From Paulinella micropora (taxonomy: Eukaryota > Cercozoa > Imbricatea > Euglyphida > Paulinellidae), in contig WBZZ01004032.1 in assembly GCA_019918135.1 (NCBI GenBank), positions 23,798-87,797 of the forward strand: a DNA stretch of 64,000 nt, given 5' to 3'. The notes beneath the pieces are model-generated. The model ran no database searches and was not told the origin of the DNA. It worked only from the letters and a program-made list of their open reading frames with translations. Positions 41,601 to 50,442 of this stretch are shown here, one piece after another (within the stretch, counting starts at the first letter, position 1; each line of letters starts with the position of its first letter). Both the position numbers and the translations under genes were made by a program.

Positions 41601-42007
41601 CCCGCAGGGTTTTTCCTGCTATCGCCCTGCCGATCCAAGGGCCCGGCCTGTCCTGCCACTCCTTTGGGCCGGGCGGAGCAGACCCCCGTGCCACCGCCCG
41701 GTCGTGGTACCAGGCTAGCTACACTCACCCGCTTCCGTACGGGCTCCTACTGGCTCCTACGGGCTCCTACGGGCTGCCGGGCGGGGAGGGGGGGGGGGGC
41801 GGCCACGGCGTGCCCCCGGTGGCCGGGAGTGGGCAAGGGGTCGGCGGCGCCCTCCCCACGCACAGCCTGCGGCCTGCCCACGGGCCTGCCCACGGGCGTG
41901 CGGCAGGGGCGTGCGTGGGGAGGGCGTGCCGCTCCTTCCCCGCGCTCCGCGAGACACTGGCCGGCGTGTGTTCCGGCAGACACGGCAAAAGCCAGTGCAA
42001 CCTGTCC
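41601..42007 (+). other. GC-rich lead-in to the acidic protein gene
   Basis: About 400 bp with short tandem repeats: CTCCTACGGG/TGG units near 41,745-41,775 (three to four copies), a G run at about 41,788, and CCTGCCCACGGG units near 41,873-41,895. An open frame runs through it into the acidic protein, so the start of that gene could lie further left than I chose. Confidence 0.4.
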
Positions 42008-42834
42008 ATGCCCCGGCACGGGCCCGCTGACGAGTACGCCGAGGTCTTCCGTGCTTGGCAGGGCTGTGCCTCGGCCGGCCACTACGTGCTGCGCGAGGTG
42101 TTACTGACCCTGGACGGCGGCCGGGCGCCGGCCGACGCCGGCCTAGCCGTGCTAGGGTCCGAGTACTTCGAACTCCTGCCAGACGCGGACGCCGCCGTGG
42201 CCGCCTGGTGCGAAGCCGAGTACGAGTGTACCCTGCCGGCCTGCTGTGATGTCCGTGACCCCGAGTACCGTAATGAGGCCCGGGCACAGGAGGACGAGCC
42301 AGACGACGAGGACGACGAACAGGACAAGGACGACGAAGTGGACGAGGACGACGAGCCAGACGACGAGCCAGACGAACAGGACGAGCCGGACGGAGCGGAC
42401 ACAGACGACGACGGGGAGGAGGAGGCCGCGCGCGAACTCGCCGCGCGCCTGCCGTCCTGCCTCAGTCGCTACGACCTCACCGAGGCCCACCGCGGGCACT
42501 GCCTGTGCGGCAAGCCCGTCAACAGCCTGCACGTGGTCCGGCACGTCGGCACGCAGGAGTCTTCTTTGTGGGCAGCCGCTGCGCGCGCTTGTTCCGGGCG
42601 GCACCCGCTACCCGGACGGGCCGCCCCAAGCGCAAGTGCACGCAGAAGCCCGTGGCGGCGCCGGCCAGGCGCGTGCGGGCCCGTCGCAGCGCACGGCCGG
42701 CGCCCGCCGCCGCACGACCAACAGCCCCGGCGCCGGCCGGCGGTGCACCGGACACCACGCCAGACTTTGCGCGCCGCGTGCTGCTCGAGGTGGGGCTGGC
42801 CTTGGTCGGGCTCGCCCAACGCGCCGCGACCTGA
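42008..42834 (+). CDS. Acidic protein with Cys-rich motif and basic Ala/Pro-rich tail
   Basis: I take the ATG at 42,008 (MPRHGPADEYAEVFRAW), though in-frame sequence upstream (GKSQCNLS) may also be coding. The N-terminal 90 residues look folded and contain Cys residues (AWCEAEYECTLPACC). A 40-residue Asp/Glu-rich run is encoded by GACGAG repeats (42,290-42,420). A HCLCGKPVNS motif then follows, resembling the first half of a small zinc-binding domain found in many viral and phage proteins. The tail is Arg/Ala/Pro-rich and ends in a hydrophobic helix. Function unknown. The copy seems broken at about one point; a sister copy is at 58.07 kb. Confidence 0.5.
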
Positions 42835-42998
42835 CACCGGGGCACGGAACGGAGAGCAGAGACGGGGGCAGAGAGCCCGGGCACACAATACAAACTAGCA
42901 GGTTATGCTTTTTTTAGTACTGGGGGGCCCAGGTAGCGGTCACGCGCGGGGCAGAGAGTCACCCCCCACCGGCTACTCTTTTCCGGCCGGGGGCCACA

Positions 42999-44249
42999 CT
43001 AGCAGTCACCGCCGTGGTGTGCGGCCGCCAGCTCGCGCTCGTGCCAGACGCCCAGGAGGCCGGACCACCGCACGCCGCCGGGCGCCAGGACTAGGGGCCC
43101 CAGCAGGTCGTCCACGACCGACACCGCGGCTTCGGCGTCCTCATCGGCGCAGTAGTCGCTGAGCGAGCCGTCGTCGCCGTCCTCCTGCTGGTAGATGATG
43201 TTGATCTGGCCCGCGGCGTCGGCGATGGCCCAGATGAACACAGAGGACAGGCACACGGCCGGCACGGAGTAGTAGCCAGAGCACGACGGGATCAGCGCGA
43301 TGGGTAGGTACAGCGTCCAGATCCAAACCGCCGTGTACGCGAACAACTGGATCGCGCGCGAGATTTTCCTGGTCGAGTGGACCGACACCGTGATCACCTG
43401 CTGCTCCAGGCGCTCGACACAGGCCTTGACACGCCAGTTCAGGCCCGCGCGCACGTGTGGCTCCGCGAGGCTGATGCACCCGTACAGCACGGACACGTAA
43501 CTGAGCAGCCAAGAGAATTCGTCCCGGTGCACGGCGCCCACGGAGGCCGCCTCGCCCGGGCGCCGCAGCAGGGGCGCTCGCTCCGAGCCCGCGCCCCGCG
43601 CCGAGTTAGGCTCGAGCCCGTAGAATGCCTGCACGGCCGGGGCTACGCGCGCTGGGGAGTACCGGCCCCCGTGGTGCAGGCGGTGCGCGCGGCTGAATTG
43701 GGGGCCCTGGATTTCCCCGGGCAGCCCCGCCTTGAGGTGCCGGGCGGTGTGTTGGCTGCAGCCCCGTGCCGAGCGGCCGCGCGCGATGGCTAGGTGCAGC
43801 CGGGGGAGGCAGCGCAGGTGGCACAGCGCGTGCACCACCAGGGCTGTCACCACGTCGCGCTGCCCGACCGCGACGTGCATCCGCTCGCGGTCGAAGGCCA
43901 GCGCCGTCGCTACCACGTTCTGCAGCAGGGCCTTGAATTCACGAATGTTTTCCGTCCGTCGGCTCTGGGCGTTGGCGTAGACGGAACTGGTGAAGAAGCT
44001 GACGGCCGTCAGGATGGCGGCCGGCACGTTCTGGTTGATGTTGGGCAGCGTCACGGTGCCCCGGAGCGTGAGCCACGTCAGGACAGCGGTATACACGGCT
44101 ATGGTCAGCAGCCGCGCCAGGGACAAGACGAAGGGATTCCAGCGCAGGCCGTACTTCACCTCTCGCCATCCGCCGCGCAGCCACCCGCCGCAATTGTCTC
44201 GCAGCCACTGCCGCTCGACCGGCGGCGGCCAGCAGCGCGTAGGCGGCAT
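42999..44249 (-). CDS. Bestrophin-like (UPF0187) membrane channel
   Basis: An open frame of 416 codons from MPPTRCWPPPVERQW at 44,249. The layout follows bestrophin-like chloride channels. RWNPFVLSLARLLTIAVYT (36-54) leads to a first hydrophobic pair (44-62 and 76-90). Then come SSVYANAQSRRTENIREFKA, placed like the RxxEAR segment of the family, a long soluble middle, and a second membrane pair (QLFAYTAVWIWTLYLPIALI, 301-320, and VPAAVCLSSVFIWAIADAAG, 329-347). The tail is acidic. The channel would conduct anions across a membrane. Sequence similarity is weak, so another four-helix membrane protein is possible. The C-terminal part is repeated at 59.06-59.86 kb. Confidence 0.5.
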   Translation of the reverse strand: MPPTRCWPPPVERQWLRDNCGGWLRGGWREVKYGLRWNPFVLSLARLLTIAVYTAVLTWLTLRGTVTLPNINQNVPAAILTAVSFFTSSVYANAQSRRTENIREFKALLQNVVATALAFDRERMHVAVGQRDVVTALVVHALCHLRCLPRLHLAIARGRSARGCSQHTARHLKAGLPGEIQGPQFSRAHRLHHGGRYSPARVAPAVQAFYGLEPNSARGAGSERAPLLRRPGEAASVGAVHRDEFSWLLSYVSVLYGCISLAEPHVRAGLNWRVKACVERLEQQVITVSVHSTRKISRAIQLFAYTAVWIWTLYLPIALIPSCSGYYSVPAVCLSSVFIWAIADAAGQINIIYQQEDGDDGSLSDYCADEDAEAAVSVVDDLLGPLVLAPGGVRWSGLLGVWHERELAAAHHGGDC

Positions 44250-44550
44250 GCGTCGTCCCGGGGAAGGGGCCCGGAAAGAAGGCAGGGGGGGCGCTTTCAG
44301 AGGCCCGGAAGAGAAGGCCCGGGGGGGGACTTTCAGAGCCGTGGGCGCACGGGGGAAGGCGTGGCGTGGCGGCAACCGCCGGCCGGGCCGGCCAGGGGGG
44401 GAAGGGGCCGGGGGGGGGGGGGGGAGAAGGGAGGGCGGGCGGGGAGCGCCGGGGGCGCGTGGGCTGGCGGGGGGCCGGGGGCCAGAACCGGGGCCGGAGC
44501 AGAGCGCCCCCCCTCCTTGCCTGGCTCCGCTAGCCCGCCCGCCCTGCCTG
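44250..44550. promoter_or_regulatory. Divergent spacer with G runs
   Basis: About 300 bp between the bestrophin-like gene (minus) and the first HNH gene (plus). It contains a repeated CCCGG(A/G)AAGAA/GGGCCCGG motif near 44,260-44,325 and a G run near 44,410. From about 44,351 rightward the sequence belongs to the 1.8-kb tandem duplication. Confidence 0.4.
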
Positions 44551-46150
44551 ATGCCCGAGGGCACTGCCAACGGGACGCCCGCGGCCCGCCGCCGCGACGC
44601 ACCCCCGCACGCGGCCCGCCGCCGGGGCGACCTGTGGGCCATCCCCGACTTCTTGGCGGAGGCGCGGGGTTGTTCGTTGCCGCACGCACAGCGGCTGTAC
44701 CGGAAGATCCGCCCCCAGCTGGTGGCCGGCGGCGGGGGGGCGAGCATCCAGAGCCTCCGCTTCCCGCGCGCGTCCGGCCGGGGGCTGTCGGCCCCCGTGG
44801 ATTGTGCGACGGTGGCCACCCTCCGTGACGTCCTGGCCCGCCTGCCCCGCCCAAGCAGAAGTGGAGCCCCCGCGCTGCTGCTGCCCCGGGGGGCGCCGGT
44901 CCCACGTGGCGGGAGGCGGAGCGGTCCCACGTGGCGGGAGGCGGAGCTGGCTAGCCAGGTACGGCGGCGCCGGGGGGCTACTACTGTGCGGCCGACGCGG
45001 TGTGCGTGGCGGCGGGCCTGGCCCCGGGGGAGGCGGCGCGGCTGTACTGGCTAGTGAAGCAGGCCCACGCCAGCCCCGCCCTGCTGGCGAGGGCCTGGCC
45101 GCTGGCCTTCGCCGGCCAGCCCAGCACCTACGTCGACTGCTACGCCTGGGCGGACCTAGTCCCGGTCCTGCGGCTGGCACTCGCCCTCACCGCGCCCGCC
45201 GCACCCGCGCCCCAGGCGCCGCCGGCGGCGGAGGCGGTGTCCCCGGGCCGGGCGTCGCCCCAGGCGGCCCCGGCGGCCCCGCCGCCAGGAGCACCCCCGG
45301 CGGTAGAAGAGGAGGTCGGTGGTGGAGCTGCGCGCTACCCTACGGGTCCTGCGCGCCAAGTACTCGCCGGCGGAGGTCGAGACCAGGCCCGTGTACCTTG
45401 GCTTTATTCCAGACTTGGCGAATATACCTCAGGCCCTGAGCCGCGCCCAGGCCCGGAGGTGGGTCCTAGCCAACCGCGCCCATGCCAGCCTGCGGGCCTA
45501 CTTCGACGACCAAGGTCTTCCCCCCTTCCTCTGGGTGCAGGTGTGTGTGTGCGTGTGTGTGCGTGTGTGTGTGCAGCTCCGCCCCTCCCGGGGGGGGGGG
45601 GGAGGAGGCAGGGGGGGGGGCTATTACCCAGGGGTTGTGCTGCTAACTACACACCCCCGGCACTCTCCCGCCCGGGCGCGGTCGGTGCTGTGCAGGCCGG
45701 CGGCGCGTCCCCTTCCACCTGGACCACATCGTGCCCAGCCGTCTCGGGGGCTTCGACCATCCGCGCAGCTACGCCATCATGCCCGAGATCTTCAACCAGC
45801 GCTTCGGCTCTTGGTTCATGCAGGCCAAAACACAGTACCTAGGTCCGCCCCCCCCCCCCCTTCTTTCCTGCCTCGTATCCCTGTCTCTGACCCACGGCCT
45901 GGCGGCCGCGCTGTGTCCTGAGCAGGTTCCGCCGCCACTAGGCAGGCGCTGCGGTTCGCCGCCTACGTGCGTCAGAAGAGCCTGCAGGAGCTAGACCTGA
46001 CGGATCTGCCCCTGCTGGTTTAGCGGGGCCACGCGGGGGGGGGGGGCGGTCGTGCTTGTCCCAGCGCGCCCTGCAGGTACAAAGATGAGTGACGACTCCG
46101 AGAGGGGTCGCTCCGGCGGCCACAGGTCGGCAAAATGGGGCATGTCAGCG
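44351..46150. repeat. 1.8-kb tandem duplication, unit 1
   Basis: Begins at GGGGGAAGGCGTGGCG and contains a complete HNH gene. By eye it is nearly identical to 46,151-47,944. The junction shows only a few bases of shared G-rich sequence. Confidence 0.8.
44551..46023 (+). CDS. HNH endonuclease with two DNA-binding-like repeats, copy 1
   Basis: Starts MPEGTANGTPAARRR at 44,551. Two related helical repeats come first: LWAIPDFLAEARGCSLPHAQ with a CATVATLRDVLARLP end, and YCAADAVCVAAGLAPGEAAR with a CYAWADLVPVLRLALAL end. They resemble the DNA-binding modules (MSV199/BRO-N type) that accompany viral HNH proteins. A Pro/Ala linker and a helical segment (RATLRVLRAKYSPAEVETRP) follow. The nuclease core is FHLDHIVPSRLGGFDHPR near 45,713-45,766. 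Two GT..AG stretches, about 45,541-45,695 (starting with a GT repeat) and 45,843-45,925, look like introns. Homing or intron-encoded endonucleases have this form. The copy seems broken at about one or two points. Confidence 0.6.
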
Positions 46151-47944
46151 GGGGAAGGCGTGGCGTGGCGGCAACCGCCGGCCGGGCCGGCCAGGGGGGG
46201 AAGGGGCCGGGGGGGGGGGGGAGAAGGGAGGGCGGGCGGGGAGCGCCGGGGGCGCGTGGGCTGGCGGGGGGCCGGGGGCCAGAACCGGGGCCGGAGCAGA
46301 GCGCCCCCCCTCCTTGCCTGGCTCCGCTAGCCCGCCCGCCCTGCCTGATGCCCGAGGGCACTGCCAACGGGACGCCCGCGGCCCGCCGCCGCGACGCACC
46401 CCCGCACGCGGCCCGCCGCCGGGGCGACCTGTGGGCCATCCCCGACTTCTTGGCGGAGGCGCGGGGTTGTTCGTTGCCGCACGCACAGCGGCTGTACCGG
46501 AAGATCCGCCCCCAGCTGGTGGCCGGCGGCGGGGGGCGAGCATCCAGAGCCTCCGCTTCCCGCGCGCGTCCGGCCGGGGGCTGTCGGCCCCCGTGGATTG
46601 TGCGACGGTGGCCACCCTCCGTGACGTCCTGGCCCGCCTGCCCCCGCCCAAGCAGAAGTGGAGCCCCCGCGCTGCTGCTGCCCCGGGGGGCGCCGGTCCC
46701 ACGTGGCGGGAGGCGGAGCGGTCCCACGTGGCGGGAGGCGGAGCTGGCTAGCCAGGTACGGCGGCGCCGGGGGGGCTACTACTGTGCGGCCGACGCGGTG
46801 TGCGTGGCGGCGGGCCTGGCCCCGGGGGAGGCGGCGCGGCTGTACTGGCTAGTGAAGCAGGCCCACGCCAGCCCCGCCCTGCTGGCGAGGGCCCGGCCGC
46901 TGGCCTTCGCCGGCCAGCCCAGCACCTACGTCGACTGCTACGCCTGGCCGGACCTAGTCCAGGTCCTGCGGCTGGCACTCGCCCTCACCGCGCCCGCCGC
47001 ACCCGCGCCCCAGGCGCCGCCGGCGGCGGAGGCGGTGTCCCCGGGCCGGGCGTCGCCCCAGGCGGCCCCGGCGGCCCCGCCGCCAGGAGCACCCCCGGCG
47101 GTAGAAGAGGAGGTCGGTGGTGGAGCTGCGCGCTACCCTACGGGTCCTGCGCGCCAAGTACTCGCCGGCGGAGGTCGAGACCAGGCCCGTGTACCTTGGC
47201 TTTATTCCAGACTTGGCGAATATACCTCAGGCCCTGAGCCGCGCCCAGGCCCGGAGGTGGGTCCTAGCCAACCGCGCCCATGCCAGCCTGCGAGCCTACT
47301 TCGACGACCAAGGTCTTGCCCCCTTCCTCTGGGTGCAGGTGTGTGTGTGCGTGTGTGTGTGTGCGTGTGTGTGTGCAGCTCCGCCCCTCCCGGGGGGGGG
47401 GGGGAGGAGGCAGGGGGGCGGCTATTACCCAGGGGTTGTGCTGCTAACTACACACCCCCGGCACTCTCCCGCCCGGGCGCGGCCGGTGCTGTGCAGGCCG
47501 GCGGCGCGTCCCCTTCCACCTGGACCACATCGTGCCCAGCCGTCTCGGGGGCTTCGACCATCCGCGCAACTACGCCATCATGCCCGAGATCTTCAACCAG
47601 CGCTTCGGCTCTTGGTTCATGCCGGCCAAAACACAGTACCTAGGTCCGCCCCCCCCCCCCCTTCTTTCCTGCCTCGTATCCCTGTCTCTGACCCACGGCC
47701 TGGCGGCCGCGCTGTGTCCTGAGCAGGTTCCGCCGCCACTAGGCAGGCGCTGCGGTTCGCCGCCTACGTGCGTCAGAAGAGCCTGCAGGAGCTAGACCTG
47801 ACGGATCTGCCCCTGCTGGCTTAGCGGGGCCACGCGGGGGGGGGCGGTCGTGCTTGTCCCAGCGCGCCCTGCCGGTACAAAGATGAGTGACGACTTCGAG
47901 AGGGGTCGCTCCGGCGGCCACAGGTCGGCAAAATGGGGCATGTT
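46151..47944. repeat. 1.8-kb tandem duplication, unit 2
   Basis: Second unit of the tandem pair, followed directly by the minus-strand unknown gene region. Part of it (from about 46,581) recurs at 60,077-61,437. Confidence 0.8.
46348..47824 (+). CDS. HNH endonuclease with two DNA-binding-like repeats, copy 2
   Basis: Nearly the same gene as copy 1, starting at 46,348. The two helical repeats, the linker, the intron candidates (about 47,339-47,496 and a shorter one near 47,645-47,727) and the DHIVPSRLGGFDHPRNY core (about 47,520) are all present, with His, Asp, His and Asn of the HNH pattern visible. The gene lies head to tail with copy 1, and its product would be the same. Nearly identical tandem copies suggest a recent duplication. 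The copy looks broken at about one or two points. Confidence 0.6.
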
Positions 47945-48057
47945 AGCTGTCAACGCGGCCCGGACCCCACGCGTCCACGCCCGGTGATCGTGCTCGTAAT
48001 CGGCCCGCTGTACTGCGTCGCCTATAATGGTCAAATGCGTCCTGCTCTGCCGCCGCC

Positions 48058-50025
48058 TCAGCACATGACGGGCCTGGGAGGGCGCTGCCCAGGAGCGTCC
48101 TGCCAGCCGGCGGTGACCCCCTTCAGTGCTTGCCAAAGACTGCCGCTGACCGGTCGCTCGCCGCCCAGGCAGTGCCAGCCGCTGTACACACCGTCTCCTC
48201 CCCACCCACGCCGGACCACCACGAAGTGTTCCGGCTTGGTGTGCTCCAGCCTGAAGCACGCCGACTCGAGCCAGAACTCCACCTGCTCAACGGAACCCGC
48301 CAGCCGCACCAAGACGTTGGGCAGGGTATTTACCAAGTCCAGGGTCAGGTTCCCCAGCTGCGTCTCCAGCAAAAGCCACTCGGGCTGCCGCCCGGTAACT
48401 ACGTCTCCTTTCTCGTTAGTCAGAAAGAAAACCCCCGAGGGGGGGAACGGGAGCGCCTGGTCGAGTACGTACTGTAGCGTGACGGACTTCGGGACGGACT
48501 TCGGGGGGGCCGAGGGGGCGGAGGGGTGCAGTCCAGGATCAGCAGGGGGCCCTGCCTAGGTGCATCGCCCTCTGGCCCGGCGCCGAGCAGGCCATAGCGA
48601 ACACGGGATAGCTCCTCCAGCCAGCGACGGATGTTGCAGTCCCCGGAGGACGGTGTCGGGGCTAGCGCCAGCTCTAGCAATCTGCCGACACACGCGGCGG
48701 CTGAGTCGGTTTTCAACTCGTATATCTGGGGTTGATCTGTTGAGCAGCCACGGTCCCGGACCCCGAGGGACAGCGCGTCGAACGCCTTAAGGATATCCAG
48801 GTGATTGGGCACGTGTAGGATCGCGCCCTGCCGGCCGTAGCTCCGCTTGACGTACTGCACCGCGACCGGCTTTTCTGGACCTTTCAGGAGCTCGGCACAG
48901 CGCACCAAACAGCAAGCCAAGCAGCCGCTATCAGGGCACTGCCCCTGTCCGGCCGGCAGGGGCCACAACAGGGCGGCCAGGAACTGGAGCGCGGAATTAA
49001 AAAGCAATTCGTGAACTTTTGCTCCAGCAGCCCCGGCTGGCGCAGATTCCGCCTGTCTCGGGCGTCGAGGAGGGGGCCTTCGCTCAGCACCGCTCCCAGC
49101 CGGCCCCCGCCCAGCTCCAGTTCCCTGCTCCGGTACAGCAGCCCCGGCAGCCCCCGCCTCAAGGAGTTGGGCGGGACACGCAACGGGCCTTCGCCCGGCT
49201 CTGGGGCTAGGATATTCAAAACCTCGTCTACGGACCATGGCCCCCTTAGTTGGCAGGGCAGCAAATAGTCATCGAGCAGCAGCAGCTCGCCCGTGGCGGT
49301 GGCCAGGAATCCCAAAAACTCTTCAGTGCCGGCCGCCGCCGCCGCCGTTATGTGCCCCTCCTCCAGCCCCTTGAACTGCACCCATGGCCCCCAGTCCTTG
49401 CTCGCGCTCAGCCTGGACAGCACTTGTGCGCGTAGTGCTAACCGTCTGTCGCGCCCGGCGCTGGCGACGTCTTGTAGCGCCTGGAGTACCCGCCGCTCCC
49501 TTTCGTCCGCTAGGGCGTCCAGCACTTGCAGTACGTAGCGCAGCTCCGGCCCCACGACTAGCTGCCAGCGCCGATCGTCCCGTACACTCTGGGAGATCTC
49601 GGCGAGGGCGCTGCTGGGGGGGGCTCGTCGAACAGCAGCGCTACCACCGCCTGCAACCACCAGCGCCGGGCCAGCTGGCTCTGCCGGCCGGGCCAGAGCC
49701 CCTGGCGCAGGCGGGCGAAAACCGGCATCCTCTCCGCGGAGAGCGGTAGTTCCGGCCCGGCCGGGCCGCCCCCCGCCAGGAGGCGAGCCAGCAGGCCGGC
49801 CAGCCGGGCCAGCTCCTGCCAGGCAGCGGAGTCCGGGGTGCCGGCCCGCCGGGCCGGGGCCGGGGGCGGGCCGAGCGGCCGCAGGCCCGCTAGCTGCAGG
49901 TACAGCAGCCAAGCGCCACGGTAGCAGCTGCCGGCGTGGGCCACCCGCGGGTCCGTGAGTACCCGGTGGACTAGCTGGACGACGGAGAAGGTCGCTGCTA
50001 CCGGGTCGGGGGCCGTGCCGTCCAT
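48058..50025 (-). CDS. Large unknown protein
   Basis: Start chosen at MDGTAPDPVAATFSVVQLVH (50,025). The N-terminal part is helical (VVQLVHRVLTDPRVAHAG, WQELARLAGLLARLL, VLQVLDALADERERRVLQAL). The middle is mixed (EEFLGFLATATGELLLLDDY, SVDEVLNILAPEPGEG). The end is strand-rich and well-formed (PNVLVRLAGSVEQVEFWLES, EHFVVVRRGWGGDGVYSGWH). No family recognised and no membrane helix. About 650 residues in total. The copy appears broken at about three points. It recurs at 61.55-63.51 kb. Its 3' end faces the HNH gene, and its 5' end is divergent from the membrane-protein gene at 50.4 kb. Confidence 0.5.
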
Positions 50026-50442
50026 CTTCGCTTCAGATCGTGCCTTCTGGCACCGGCCCCAACTTTGTCTAGCCTCCGGGGTTAGCAACCTACCTTCCCC
50101 CTTCCTTTACCCCCCTCCCCGCCCCCGCCAGTGCCTCTCTCTGCCAGCGCCTTTCACTCCTCCCCCGCGGGGCATCCCGCCGTCGGGACGGGGGGGGCAC
50201 ATGCCTCCCCCCCCCCCCGCGCGGCACCCTCCCCAGCTCGAGAACCGAGGTTCCCTACCTCCCAAACACTTCTGTGGTAGCAGGCCCCGCGCTGACGGGG
50301 GTATGGAGCGGCACCAAGAGGCGTCCCGGACCGGACTGGCGGACGGGGAGGGGGCCTGTGGTGTTATGTCTTAGGCCAGGCTCCAGGGCAGGCTTTTGCG
50401 TTTTACCAAGCAAGTGAGCATGACCCGGAGGAGGCAGCTACT
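50026..50442. promoter_or_regulatory. Divergent spacer between unknown gene and membrane protein gene
   Basis: About 415 bp, C-rich, with a G run near 50,190 and a C run near 50,208. Likely bidirectional promoter. Present again at 63,508-63,920. Confidence 0.4.

Larger units (their letters stand above)
36402..43806. repeat. 7.4-kb duplicated block, copy 1
   Basis: From CTGCAGACCTGCTTAG to GGTGCAGCCGGGGGA. It spans the C-terminal half of the capsid candidate, the scaffold-like gene, the palindrome, the acidic protein gene and most of the bestrophin-like gene. Nearly identical by eye to 52,568-59,865. Confidence 0.9.

Noticed and set aside
43990-45054. Long plus-strand frame across the bestrophin-like gene and spacer
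   Set aside because: Low-complexity Gly/Arg composition, overlapping a minus-strand gene with clear membrane helices.
45541-45572. GT microsatellite as an independent repeat only
   Set aside because: It sits at a CAG/GTGTGT boundary within a coding gene and recurs in all three HNH copies, so an intron 5' end is the better reading.
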